Made by a program: the position numbers and the translations under genes
In this document: positions 1-7,690 of the stretch, piece by piece
How the letters are laid out: each line of letters begins with the position of its first letter
Position numbering within the stretch: the first letter of the stretch is position 1
Notes under the pieces: model-generated
The model's input: the letters and a program-made list of their open reading frames with translations, nothing else
The model's database searches: none
Told to the model about the DNA's origin: nothing
Origin: CALBPI01 sp963922335
GTDB taxonomy: Bacteria; Pseudomonadota; Gammaproteobacteria; Steroidobacterales; Woeseiaceae
Direction: 5' to 3'
NCBI GenBank assembly: GCA_963922335.1
Contig: CAWUIB010000004.1
Span: 62,001-126,000, forward strand
DNA length: 64,000 nt

Positions 1-810
1 CGTCGCGTTTTGCATGGCCTGCAGCCAAGCACGCTGACCGGCACGGTGATCGGCGTGCCGATAGTGAACATTCAAGGCTTTCGGCGCGGCACTCGATATC
101 TACCGGACCGACGTGACCTCAACCGACACTTCCCGGGCACCACAACAGGCTCGGCGGCGTCACGCATCGCCAACAGCTTCTTTAACAACGTCGTTCGTCA
201 CTGTGACGCGTTGGTGGATATTCACACGGGGTCGTTCGAGCGGAGCAATTTGCCGCAATTGCGCGCCGATCTCGCCGATGCTGGCGTGCGTGCGCTTGCC
301 AACGGATTCGGTGCGACGGTCATCGTGAACAGTCAGCCACGGCCTGGCACATTGCGCTACGCCGCGACGTTATCGGGGGTCCCCACAGTCACGCTCGAGG
401 CCGGTGGACCTGAGCGGCTTGAGCAAGAAGAGGTCACACAGGGTGTTCGAGGCATCGAGACGCTGTTGAGAACGCTTGGAATGGTGGTCTCCGAACGGTC
501 GAATACCGAACGCGAGGAAACCTACTACCGATCTGCCTGGGTGCGGGCGGATCGCGGGGGTATTCTGATCGCAAGCGTTGGCTTGGGTAGCCGGGTATCT
601 GAGGGGGATCTACTCGGAAAGATTACAGATCCCATCAATAACGAAACCGTGGGCATCTATGCGCCACGGGACGGGCGTATTATTGGTATGGCCCGAAATC
701 AGGTCGTTATGCCAGGCTTCGCGGCATTCCATCTCGGGCTTGATCGGATCACCCCAGATGCCGCCGCCGCGCTCATCGCTGAGCCCGGCGACGACAGCTC
801 TGAAGAATAG
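1..810 (+). CDS. Succinylglutamate desuccinylase/aspartoacylase-family zinc hydrolase, 5'-partial
   Basis: The frame is open at the left edge, so the start and the first zinc-binding motif (usually GxHGxE) lie outside the window. What remains shows the family's DLNRxFPG motif, then DIHTG carrying a zinc-ligand histidine, and a TLEAGG stretch where the catalytic glutamate is expected. The C-terminal part (about the last 90 residues) is a small beta domain rich in glycine, as in AstE/AspA-type proteins. Members remove acyl groups from N-acyl amino acids or similar amides; the substrate cannot be told here. It ends 3 bp before the convergent htpX stop with no visible terminator between them. Confidence 0.85.
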   Translation, partial: RRVLHGLQPSTLTGTVIGVPIVNIQGFRRGTRYLPDRRDLNRHFPGTTTGSAASRIANSFFNNVVRHCDALVDIHTGSFERSNLPQLRADLADAGVRALANGFGATVIVNSQPRPGTLRYAATLSGVPTVTLEAGGPERLEQEEVTQGVRGIETLLRTLGMVVSERSNTEREETYYRSAWVRADRGGILIASVGLGSRVSEGDLLGKITDPINNETVGIYAPRDGRIIGMARNQVVMPGFAAFHLGLDRITPDAAAALIAEPGDDSSEE

Positions 811-813
811 CGT

Positions 814-1701
814 TTAGCGCAAGACCGGACGCTCGAGCGCCTCAATCCGCTCCTCAAGCGGGGGGTGGGTCATGAACAGCCGCTGGAAGCCTGCACCGGC
901 GCCACCGAATATGCCCATTGCCGCCATCTCTTTCGGTAAATGCGAACCCGCTTGCTGCGATTTCAGACGGCGCAACGCGGCAGCCATCTTGTTGGCGCCC
1001 GCCAGTTTCGCGCCCCCAGCATCAGCTCGGAACTCACGCTGGCGAGAGAACCAGCACACGATGATGCTCGCGAGGATGCCAAAAACAATCTGGGCAACAA
1101 ACGACGCCAGGAAATAGCCAACACCCACGCCTTCCTCATTCTTCAGGATTACCCGATCGACGAAATACCCTACCAGTCGCGACAGGAACACCACGAAGGT
1201 GTTCACCACGCCCTGCACCAGGGTCAGCGTGATCATGTCACCATTCGCAACGTGCGAAACCTCGTGCGCCAGCACCGCTTCCGCTTCGTCTCGCGTCATG
1301 CCCTGCAGCAATCCTGTGCTGACGGCGACCAATGAATTGTTGCGATTCGCACCCGTCGCAAACGCGTTAACCTCGGGCGCATCGTAAATTGCGACCTCGG
1401 GCATGCCGATACCGGCCTGATCCGCCTGCCGGCGCACTGTCGCGACGAGCCACTGCTCGATTTCGGTACGCGGGTTGGTGATCACTTGCGCGCCGGTGCT
1501 GCGCTTGGCAATCCACTTCGACATCAACAGTGAGATAAAGGAACCGGCGAAACCTACGATCGCCGAAAATACCAACAATGCCGTGAGGTTAGGCCCGCCG
1601 CCCGCGGTGAAAACACTGTCCCACGGCATCAGGCTCCAGACGACACTGATCACGGCCAGCACCGCAACGTTGGTGCCCAGGAACAAAAGCAGTCGTTTCA
1701 T
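814..1701 (-). CDS. htpX: Membrane zinc metalloprotease HtpX
   Basis: This 295-residue protein matches HtpX, an inner-membrane M48 protease that degrades damaged membrane proteins together with FtsH. Two hydrophobic N-terminal segments (about 3-23 and 40-60) are followed by the zinc motif HEVSH at residues 146-150. A further pair of hydrophobic stretches follows near 158-215, and the third zinc ligand is the glutamate in SRQREFRAD. Length is normal for the family. The ATG has a good ribosome site (GGAG, 9 nt upstream). It is transcribed alone, divergent from the lipid A acyltransferase pair. Confidence 0.95.
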   Translation of the reverse strand: MKRLLLFLGTNVAVLAVISVVWSLMPWDSVFTAGGGPNLTALLVFSAIVGFAGSFISLLMSKWIAKRSTGAQVITNPRTEIEQWLVATVRRQADQAGIGMPEVAIYDAPEVNAFATGANRNNSLVAVSTGLLQGMTRDEAEAVLAHEVSHVANGDMITLTLVQGVVNTFVVFLSRLVGYFVDRVILKNEEGVGVGYFLASFVAQIVFGILASIIVCWFSRQREFRADAGGAKLAGANKMAAALRRLKSQQAGSHLPKEMAAMGIFGGAGAGFQRLFMTHPPLEERIEALERPVLR

Positions 1702-1788
1702 GAATCAGAACTCCGACAAGAAAACTCTAGAAAGGAAAATGCGGCCTCGCGGCGATAATTTCAATCACGAAGGGACAAATCGAACCGC

Positions 1789-1794
1789 TACAAT
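1789..1794 (+). promoter_or_regulatory. -10-like TACAAT just upstream of acyltransferase start
   Basis: TACAAT lies 9 nt before the ATG at 1804, where no Shine-Dalgarno is visible. The mRNA would carry at most a few untranslated bases. I see no clear -35. Confidence 0.35.
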
Positions 1795-1803
1795 GTTTCG
1801 GCA

Positions 1804-2682
1804 ATGACCGGTTCAACAAGTTCAGTTCAAGCGTCCGGCTCGCGCCAGCTGCGAATTCGCGCCGCAATATTCGGCCTGCGATTGATCTGCCTACTGCCGT
1901 GGTGGGGACAGCGAATCATGGGCCGAGCCATTGGCGCGCTGGTCCGGCGGTGGGTGCCAAAGCGCATCGAAATCGCTCGGCAGAACCTTCAACGGGTCTA
2001 TCCCGAGATGAGCGAAGCCGATCGAGATGCACTCTTGTCCGCCCACTGCGGTGAACTGGGCATCGGGGTTTTGCAGACCGGAATGGCTTGGTGGGCCAGC
2101 GACGCAAGATCGATCGCACTCACGGACATTGAGGGTCTTGAGCACATCCAGGCGGTGGACTCAGGACCGATCCTGTTTGCGGGAATCCACTGCACCGCCA
2201 TGGAGCTGTTGCTGCGCACCCTCGGCACTTGTACCGAAATATCGGCCGTGCATCGTCCATTTGGGCATCCGGTGTTTGACGAGATTGTGCTTCGCGGGCG
2301 CGGGCGGGCAACCCGGCAGATGATCTCCAAGCATGAACCGAGAGCTTTGATGCGGGCAATGCAAAACCATGAACGTGTGTACGTTGCGGCGGACCAGATG
2401 GATACCACTTCCGGCGCAGTTCCGAGTGTTTTCCTCGGTCAGGAAACCGTCAGTAACGCGACGCTGGTTCGACTCGCTGCGAAGTACGCAGCTACTGTGC
2501 TTCCCGTTCACATGGTTCGTGATGGTGCTCGCTACCGGTTAACGGTTTACCCACCGCTGGAGCTCACAGGGGACAGTCGCGACGCCGATGTCGCGCAGCT
2601 GAATCGCGCTTTTGAGGCGATGATTGCCGCTGCGCCCCCACAGTACTATTGGATACACCGGCGCTTTCGGGATACGGACTGA
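1804..2682 (+). CDS. LpxL/HtrB-family Kdo2-lipid A acyltransferase (first of two)
   Basis: This 292-residue membrane-associated acyltransferase adds a secondary acyl chain to lipid A on the cytoplasmic face of the inner membrane. The HX4E catalytic pair of the LpxL/LpxM family is present at H129 and E134 (IHCTAME), after an N-terminal hydrophobic segment at about 22-35. The C-terminal YYWIHRRFR motif is also typical. Its TGA overlaps the ATG of the next acyltransferase (TGATG), so the two are probably translationally coupled and may act in sequence. Which acyl chain or position it uses cannot be read from sequence. There is no SD; a leaderless mRNA is possible. Confidence 0.9.
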   Translation: MTGSTSSVQASGSRQLRIRAAIFGLRLICLLPWWGQRIMGRAIGALVRRWVPKRIEIARQNLQRVYPEMSEADRDALLSAHCGELGIGVLQTGMAWWASDARSIALTDIEGLEHIQAVDSGPILFAGIHCTAMELLLRTLGTCTEISAVHRPFGHPVFDEIVLRGRGRATRQMISKHEPRALMRAMQNHERVYVAADQMDTTSGAVPSVFLGQETVSNATLVRLAAKYAATVLPVHMVRDGARYRLTVYPPLELTGDSRDADVAQLNRAFEAMIAAAPPQYYWIHRRFRDTD

Positions 2683-3605
2683 TGCCAGACTCGATCGAAC
2701 AGGCAAAACCGTCATTTCGTGCGCCGCGCTACTGGCCAACATGGATCGGCTTTTGGTTGCTCCGGTTGCTGAGTTTCCTGCCCTTCAAGACCCAGCTGAG
2801 GCTCGGCCGTAGTGTGGGGCGCCTCGCCCTGAAACTGTCGCCGAAGCGCGCAGAAGTCACTCGACGCAACCTGCAAACTTGCTTCCCCAAGCACGATGCC
2901 GATTGGATTGAGAATACAGTGACACGGCACTTCGAAAACCTCGGAATGGGCGTATTCGAGATGGCAATGGCCTGGTATCGACCGCAGCGACTCAACGGAC
3001 GTTGGCGCTTCGACGGCATCGAACACCTGTCTGCGAATACGCCGGGTTCGGTCATCCTGATCACGGGTCATTTCGGCGCGCTTGAGGTCGGCGGCACCGC
3101 ACTAAAATCGGAGGGACTGATCTTTGACGCCGTCTATCGAGAGGATCGCAGTCCGCTGGTGACGGAGCTGACACGTCGGGGGCGCGAACGCTCTGGTCGG
3201 CGCACGATTGAGAAATCCAACATTAAACAGATGGTTCGAAGTCTGCGTGACGGCATTCCGGTCTGGTACGCGCCCGACCAGAGTTACCGCCGCAAACACA
3301 GTGCGATGATCGATTTCTTCGGTGAGCCGGCGATGACCAATACGGCGACCAGTACGTTGGCCAGACTGGGGCGTGCACGTGTCATCGGCTTTTATCCGCA
3401 CCGACGCGCAGACCTGTCGGGTTACGACATCGAGATTATCGCACCGCTTGAGCCCTTCCCTACGGAGGACGCTGTGGACGACACGAACCGCTTGGTGCAC
3501 CAACTTGAGGAACAGATCCGGCGCTCACCCGACCAGTACTTCTGGGTTCACCGAAAGTTCAAAGGCCGACCAGAAAACTACCCCGACCTCTACGCCGATC
3601 TGTAG
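2682..3605 (+). CDS. LpxL/LpxM-family lipid A acyltransferase (second of two)
   Basis: A 307-residue relative of the preceding gene. It has the HX4E pair at H130 and E135 (GHFGALE), an N-terminal hydrophobic helix at about 21-34, and the C-terminal WVHRKFKGRP motif seen in HtrB proteins. I chose the ATG at 2682 because it overlaps the upstream stop codon; an in-frame codon at 2649 would extend into the previous gene. With its partner it would complete secondary acylation of lipid A. The 3' end overlaps the convergent kdkA gene by 16 bp. Confidence 0.88.
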   Translation: MPDSIEQAKPSFRAPRYWPTWIGFWLLRLLSFLPFKTQLRLGRSVGRLALKLSPKRAEVTRRNLQTCFPKHDADWIENTVTRHFENLGMGVFEMAMAWYRPQRLNGRWRFDGIEHLSANTPGSVILITGHFGALEVGGTALKSEGLIFDAVYREDRSPLVTELTRRGRERSGRRTIEKSNIKQMVRSLRDGIPVWYAPDQSYRRKHSAMIDFFGEPAMTNTATSTLARLGRARVIGFYPHRRADLSGYDIEIIAPLEPFPTEDAVDDTNRLVHQLEEQIRRSPDQYFWVHRKFKGRPENYPDLYADL

Positions 3606-4324
3606 CCGCTCGCCAACGCATGCCAGTGGCGTTCGTCCCAATGCGTTGCGCCCGAGACGGTACGCTCCTTTAGCAAGGATCGATAAAGGCGTTTCAGGTT
3701 GCCTGAGCTCCAGCTACCCGGCGAGCGCTTTCGACCGCGATCAAAATCGAGCAAGAACCATTGACCGCCATCCTGGAGGAGGATGTTGTTCGCGTTGAGA
3801 TCCGGATGGTCTATGCCCGCGCGGTGAAACCGCGCTAGCGTACCGCCAAGCGCACCCCAGGCGTCCTCTGCAAGCTCGGATCGCGCCAATGCCTCAGTCA
3901 ACGTCGTGGTCTCGGGAATCAATGCCGTGACCAACCACGCTCGATAAAACAGACCCTCACGCTCACATCGGGCCGCCGCCGGCGCAGGCACGGGCAGCCC
4001 GCTCTCATACATGTCCTTCAGCAACCGATACTCGACCAGACTGCGCACTCTCGACGCCCCGGTGAACAGATAACGATCACCTAACAGCGAGGCCATCGCG
4101 CCGCCGCGCCGGTAGGTGCGCAACGCATAGTCACCGCTCGTATCGCCAACAAATGCGGTGGCACCACGCCCCGCGTCCGCTGTCCCCAGCTGGCGTGGCC
4201 AGGCTGCCGCATCGAACAGATAGTCGGGCCGCACACCCAGACGCTGCTCGTCCACCTCCTCAACCACTCTCTGCATTGATCGCCAGCCTACTTGCAACAC
4301 TGCGCCCGCACCGGCGCACCCCAT
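3590..4324 (-). CDS. kdkA: 3-deoxy-D-manno-octulosonic acid (Kdo) kinase
   Basis: KdkA phosphorylates the Kdo residue of the LPS inner core at the 4-position, using a protein-kinase-like fold. The 244 residues show YRRGG (about 71-75), GDRYLF (82-87), the catalytic loop HPDLNANN with D175, and the metal-binding LDFDRG with D193, which are all hallmark motifs. The frame stays open for another 345 bases upstream, but 4324 gives the normal family length and avoids running into the divergent glycosyltransferase. A TACACT hexamer sits 5 nt before this ATG. KdkA usually goes with a mono-Kdo core, an inference here because waaA is not in the window. Confidence 0.88.
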   Translation of the reverse strand: MGCAGAGAVLQVGWRSMQRVVEEVDEQRLGVRPDYLFDAAAWPRQLGTADAGRGATAFVGDTSGDYALRTYRRGGAMASLLGDRYLFTGASRVRSLVEYRLLKDMYESGLPVPAPAAARCEREGLFYRAWLVTALIPETTTLTEALARSELAEDAWGALGGTLARFHRAGIDHPDLNANNILLQDGGQWFLLDFDRGRKRSPGSWSSGNLKRLYRSLLKERTVSGATHWDERHWHALASGYRSA

Positions 4325-4329
4325 CGGGC

Positions 4330-4335
4330 AGTGTA
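4330..4335 (-). promoter_or_regulatory. -10-like TACACT 5 nt before kdkA start
   Basis: TACACT on the minus strand, 5 nt upstream of the chosen kdkA ATG, with no SD between. It faces away from a second TACACT at 4366 that drives the other direction. Confidence 0.35.
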
Positions 4336-4365
4336 ACCCCGCTATCGGGCGATTCCGACGATCGC

Positions 4366-4371
4366 TACACT
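4366..4371 (+). promoter_or_regulatory. -10-like TACACT 6 nt before a short leader ORF
   Basis: TACACT followed by 6 nt and then the ATG of the 11-codon ORF at 4378. Transcription from here would give an mRNA starting at or next to that ATG and leading into the glycosyltransferase. Confidence 0.35.
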
Positions 4372-4377
4372 TGGCAT

Positions 4378-4413
4378 ATGAAGCGAACGGCAATGACAGC
4401 TCAGTATGGGTAG
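4378..4413 (+). CDS. Possible 11-codon leader ORF overlapping the glycosyltransferase start
   Basis: An ATG at 4378 opens a frame encoding MKRTAMTAQYG and then TAG. The stop lies just inside the following gene, whose ATG at 4406 falls within the last codons in another frame. The main gene has no SD, so ribosomes finishing this peptide could restart on it. This is inference from layout only; such a short frame can occur by chance. Confidence 0.25.
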   Translation: MKRTAMTAQYG

Positions 4414-5446
4414 CGCGGAACGTATTTGCATACTGCGCCTGTCCGCAATCGGCGATTGCGTGCACACCCTTGCTGTAGTTCGCGCAATTCGCGATGCACG
4501 GCCAGAGTGCGAGCTCACCTGGCTGATCGGCAAGACCGAGGCCACTCTGATGCAGGCGCTTGATGGCGTTGAGCTCGTGGTCGTCGACAAACAAGCCGAC
4601 CGCACTGCAAGGAAACATCTTGCGCAGAATTTGCGTGCACGAGAGTTCGATGTGCTGCTCAACATGCACGCATCCTGGCGCGCCAACCTGATCTCACGCC
4701 TGATTCGTGCTCCGCGAAAGGTGGGTTTCGACCGTGGTCGCGCACGAGACGCGCAATGGATGTTCACTAACGAGCGGATTCCGCCGCAACACCACCCGCA
4801 TGTACTCGATGGGTTGTTCGAGTTTGCCTCGCACATTGGCGTCGCACGCCGTGCCCCAAGGTGGGACTTACCGCTTACAGATGAAGACTATGAGCTCGCT
4901 GATGGGCTCGTTTCGAACAACAGGCCCCTTGTCGTCATCAGCCCCTGCTCCAGCGAGCGCGCCAGGAACTTTCGAAACTGGCCTGCCGAGCGCTTCGCTG
5001 CAGTCACGCAACAAGCGGTCGCGCGATACTCGGCTATCGTTGCAGTAACCGGTGGCGGTAGCGCCCTTGAGCATGAGTACGCTCAGGCCATCAAAGCGGC
5101 AGCGCCTGAGTCGGTACATGATCTTGTCGGCAAAAGCTCGCTGAAGTCGCTAGCAGCACTGATTCAGCGCGCTGATTGCACCATCTGTCCCGATTCGGGA
5201 CCGGTGCACATCGCAAGCGCGGTTGGCACGCCGGCGATCGGGTTGTATGCGACATCCAATCCCGGGCGGACCGGACCGGTATCGCAACCCGAATTCACGG
5301 TCGACCGTTATCCGGATGCCCTCAAAAAGTATATGGATGAGACGGTCGATTCTGCACGCTGGGGTCAACGCGTGCGTCACCCCGATGCGATGTCTCTCAT
5401 CACGGTTGATGAAGTCGCCGAAAAACTCGACCAGATACTCAGCTAG
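4406..5446 (+). CDS. Glycosyltransferase family 9 (heptosyltransferase I-like)
   Basis: A 346-residue ADP-heptose:LPS heptosyltransferase-family enzyme with GT-B fold. The N-terminal ILRLSAIGDCVHTLAV motif, the GFDRGRARD stretch, the nucleotide-binding start (VVISPCSSER), and CPDSGPVHIASAVGTPAIGLY are diagnostic for GT9. Context (kdkA, waaF, hldD) makes addition of the first heptose to Kdo the most likely job, but WaaC is not certain among GT9 subfamilies. It overlaps the convergent waaF by 8 bp. No SD is visible; see the leader ORF at 4378. Confidence 0.8.
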   Translation: MGSAERICILRLSAIGDCVHTLAVVRAIRDARPECELTWLIGKTEATLMQALDGVELVVVDKQADRTARKHLAQNLRAREFDVLLNMHASWRANLISRLIRAPRKVGFDRGRARDAQWMFTNERIPPQHHPHVLDGLFEFASHIGVARRAPRWDLPLTDEDYELADGLVSNNRPLVVISPCSSERARNFRNWPAERFAAVTQQAVARYSAIVAVTGGGSALEHEYAQAIKAAAPESVHDLVGKSSLKSLAALIQRADCTICPDSGPVHIASAVGTPAIGLYATSNPGRTGPVSQPEFTVDRYPDALKKYMDETVDSARWGQRVRHPDAMSLITVDEVAEKLDQILS

Positions 5447-6452
5447 CAGGCGGTCGAATACTCGCTATGACCTGTGCGGGTGTCAGGTCTTTCAAGCATC
5501 TGAGATGTCCCAGCGGACAAGTGCGCTCAAAGCACGGACTGCACTCCAGATCGAGATAGTGAATCTCACTGCGCGCCGTCAACGGCGGTGTAAAACTCGG
5601 ACTACTGGAGCCGTACACGGCAACCACAGAAGTGCCGACAGCGGCGGCGACGTGCATCAATCCGGAGTCGTTGCTCACCACGGCGTGGCAGGCCGCTAGC
5701 AGGTCGATCGCCTCAGATAGCGACGTTTGACCGCACAGGTTATGGGCCGTCACCCCGGATTGCGCGACGATATTGTGTGCAGCATCGCGATCACCAGGAC
5801 CGCCCAACAACCAGACGTCGAATCCACGCTCGAACAACTCGCGTGCAGCGGTGGCGAAATGTTCCTGCGGCCAAGCTTTGGCCGGTCCGTACTCAGCCCC
5901 ACACAGCAAACCGACCACCGGACGATCATGCGTTGGCACCAAGCGCTCGATGGCTTTGCGCTGCGCGTTGGCATCGACCGTAAGCAAGGGATGCGGTGGC
6001 GGTGGCAACGCCTCACCGCGCTCGACACCCAGCATCACGAAGCGCTTCACAGTCTGATCGAGCACCGACTTGTCGAATGCACGCATATCGTTAATCAATC
6101 CATACCGAAACTCGCCCCGGTAACCGGTACGCCGCGGGATGCGGGCAAACCAGGGCACCAGCGCCGCTTTCAGAGAGCGCGGAAGAACGATGGCTCGGCC
6201 ATAGCCTCGATCACGCAGCGAGACACCCAGCGAACGACGCACACCGATTCCGACTGCACCGTGGCCGAGTGGCATTTCCACGCCCGCGCGAACCTCGGGC
6301 ATTCGAGCAACGATCGGTAGCGACCACCCTGGGGCCAGCACATCGATCGGGCGATCGGGCGCGCGTTGCTTTAGCCATCGGAACAACGACTGCGCCATGA
6401 CCATGTCACCGACCCACGACGGGCCGACGACCAGTACAGGAGATGCGCTCAC
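5439..6452 (-). CDS. waaF: ADP-heptose:LPS heptosyltransferase II
   Basis: This 337-residue GT9 enzyme adds the second L-glycero-D-manno-heptose to the LPS inner core on the cytoplasmic side of the membrane. It starts with the WaaF-type VVGPSWVGDMVMAQSL motif and has CGAEYGPAKAWP, VSNDSGLMHVAAAVGTSVVAVYG and a cysteine-bearing ECSPCFERTCPLGHLRCL near the C-terminus, all typical of WaaF. Its ATG overlaps the hldD stop (ATGA at 6449-6452). The enzyme making ADP-heptose and the one using it are therefore translationally coupled. Confidence 0.93.
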   Translation of the reverse strand: MSASPVLVVGPSWVGDMVMAQSLFRWLKQRAPDRPIDVLAPGWSLPIVARMPEVRAGVEMPLGHGAVGIGVRRSLGVSLRDRGYGRAIVLPRSLKAALVPWFARIPRRTGYRGEFRYGLINDMRAFDKSVLDQTVKRFVMLGVERGEALPPPPHPLLTVDANAQRKAIERLVPTHDRPVVGLLCGAEYGPAKAWPQEHFATAARELFERGFDVWLLGGPGDRDAAHNIVAQSGVTAHNLCGQTSLSEAIDLLAACHAVVSNDSGLMHVAAAVGTSVVAVYGSSSPSFTPPLTARSEIHYLDLECSPCFERTCPLGHLRCLKDLTPAQVIASIRPPAS

Positions 6453-7390
6453 CGTCCGAGTGCGGTCATGTAGTCACGGACGCCGCGTTGCACATCGCGA
6501 AACTCGAGTGTGCAACCGGCTGCTCTCAACCGAGTGAGATCCGCCTGGGTATGACTCTGGTAAGCACCCTTGAGGTGATCTGGAAAATCGATGTACTCGA
6601 TGGTGCCCTGGCCCAAATGATCGACGACCGCCTCCGCAACTTCGCCGAATGTCTGCGCACGACCCGTACCGCAGTTGAACACACCGCTGACTTCGGGGTG
6701 ATCGAGCATCCAGAGATTCACGCCCACGACGTCACCGACATGCACAAAGTCCCTCTGTTGTTCTCCATCGCCGTAGCCAGCGTGGGCACCGAACAGGCGC
6801 GCACGGCCCGTTTCGAGAATCTGATTGGAGAAGTGCCACGCGACGCTCGCCATACTGCCCTTATGCGCCTCGCGCGGGCCGTAGACGTTGAAGTACCTGA
6901 GTCCGACCACCTGGGTCGACAGGCTCGCCGCGTGTCTTCGGTAATAATTATCAAACAACAGCTTCGAGTAGCCGTAAACGTTCAGCGGATGCTCGTTCTC
7001 CGCTTTCTCGGAGAAGACTGAACTGCCGCCATAAACCGCAGCCGAAGAGGCATAGATGAACGGGATACGACGTTGCTCACAAAACCACAGCAAAGCTTTG
7101 CTGTAGGTAAAGTTATTCTCGAGCATGAAGCGTCCATTCCACTCCGTCGTCGTTGAGCAAGCGCCTTGATGGAACACCGCGCTGATACCACCAAAATCAT
7201 CGCCGGCTTTCACACGCTCAAGAAACTCATCACGATCGAGGTAGTCAGCGACATCGAGATCGACGAGATTGGTGAATTTGTGCCCGTCGGTCATTTCGTC
7301 GACCACCATCACAGGCTCTGAGGTGCGCGCATTCAGCGCAGCCACCAGATTCGCGCCAATGAAACCCGCGCCGCCGGTCACTACGATCAT
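6449..7390 (-). CDS. hldD: ADP-L-glycero-D-manno-heptose 6-epimerase
   Basis: HldD (RfaD) converts ADP-D-glycero- to ADP-L-glycero-D-manno-heptose, the donor for WaaC and WaaF. The 313-residue protein is a short-chain dehydrogenase-type epimerase: dinucleotide motif GGAGFIG at 6-12, YASSAAVYGG at about 113-122, and the active-site YGYSK with Y139 and K143. Length is normal. It lies 27 bp downstream of the CHCC zinc-finger gene and is followed directly by waaF. Confidence 0.95.
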   Translation of the reverse strand: MIVVTGGAGFIGANLVAALNARTSEPVMVVDEMTDGHKFTNLVDLDVADYLDRDEFLERVKAGDDFGGISAVFHQGACSTTTEWNGRFMLENNFTYSKALLWFCEQRRIPFIYASSAAVYGGSSVFSEKAENEHPLNVYGYSKLLFDNYYRRHAASLSTQVVGLRYFNVYGPREAHKGSMASVAWHFSNQILETGRARLFGAHAGYGDGEQQRDFVHVGDVVGVNLWMLDHPEVSGVFNCGTGRAQTFGEVAEAVVDHLGQGTIEYIDFPDHLKGAYQSHTQADLTRLRAAGCTLEFRDVQRGVRDYMTALGR

Positions 7391-7417
7391 TATCTGGCGC
7401 TCACTTTGAAAAGAAGA

Positions 7418-7642
7418 TCATTCATCCTCGAGTATGTACAAAGCGCCGCAATACGGGCACTTCGCCTGTCCGGTCACTTCTACCGGCACATAAACACGAG
7501 GATGCGAATTCCAAAGACTGGTGCCAGGCATAGGGCAGGAGATCGGCAAATCTGCTGCCTTCACGACATAGTGCGTTTCGGCATTCGGATGTTGTAGAGG
7601 CGACTCGGACATGGGTCGGGTGCTCGTCGAGATCATTTGCAT
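7418..7642 (-). CDS. CHCC-type zinc-finger protein
   Basis: A small zf-CHCC family protein with the usual ligand order: in the 64-residue form counted from 7612, these are C26, H37, C52 and C55, within SCPMPG, NSHPRVY and KCPYCG. The family is common in proteobacteria and related to the NDUFS6 subunit of complex I, but its bacterial role is not settled. I place the start at the ATG at 7642 (74 residues) because a perfect TATAAT lies 7 nt before it and the alternative ATG at 7612 has no SD. The 7612 start would still encode the whole conserved domain. It sits between glnE and hldD on the same strand. Confidence 0.8.
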   Translation of the reverse strand: MQMISTSTRPMSESPLQHPNAETHYVVKAADLPISCPMPGTSLWNSHPRVYVPVEVTGQAKCPYCGALYILEDE

Positions 7643-7649
7643 TGTGTGA

Positions 7650-7655
7650 ATTATA
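7650..7655 (-). promoter_or_regulatory. -10 box TATAAT 7 nt before zinc-finger gene start
   Basis: A consensus TATAAT on the minus strand just 7 nt from the ATG at 7642. The predicted transcription start is at or one base before that ATG. The candidate -35 at 17 bp spacing (GTGATC) is poor. Confidence 0.5.
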
Positions 7656-7690
7656 CCCGGTCGGTCGCGCACGATCACCGCCCTCGGAAA

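Noticed and set aside
1702..1803. Additional small gene between htpX and the acyltransferases
   Set aside because: Frames through this stretch have no SD and overlap htpX antisense; it reads as a divergent promoter region.
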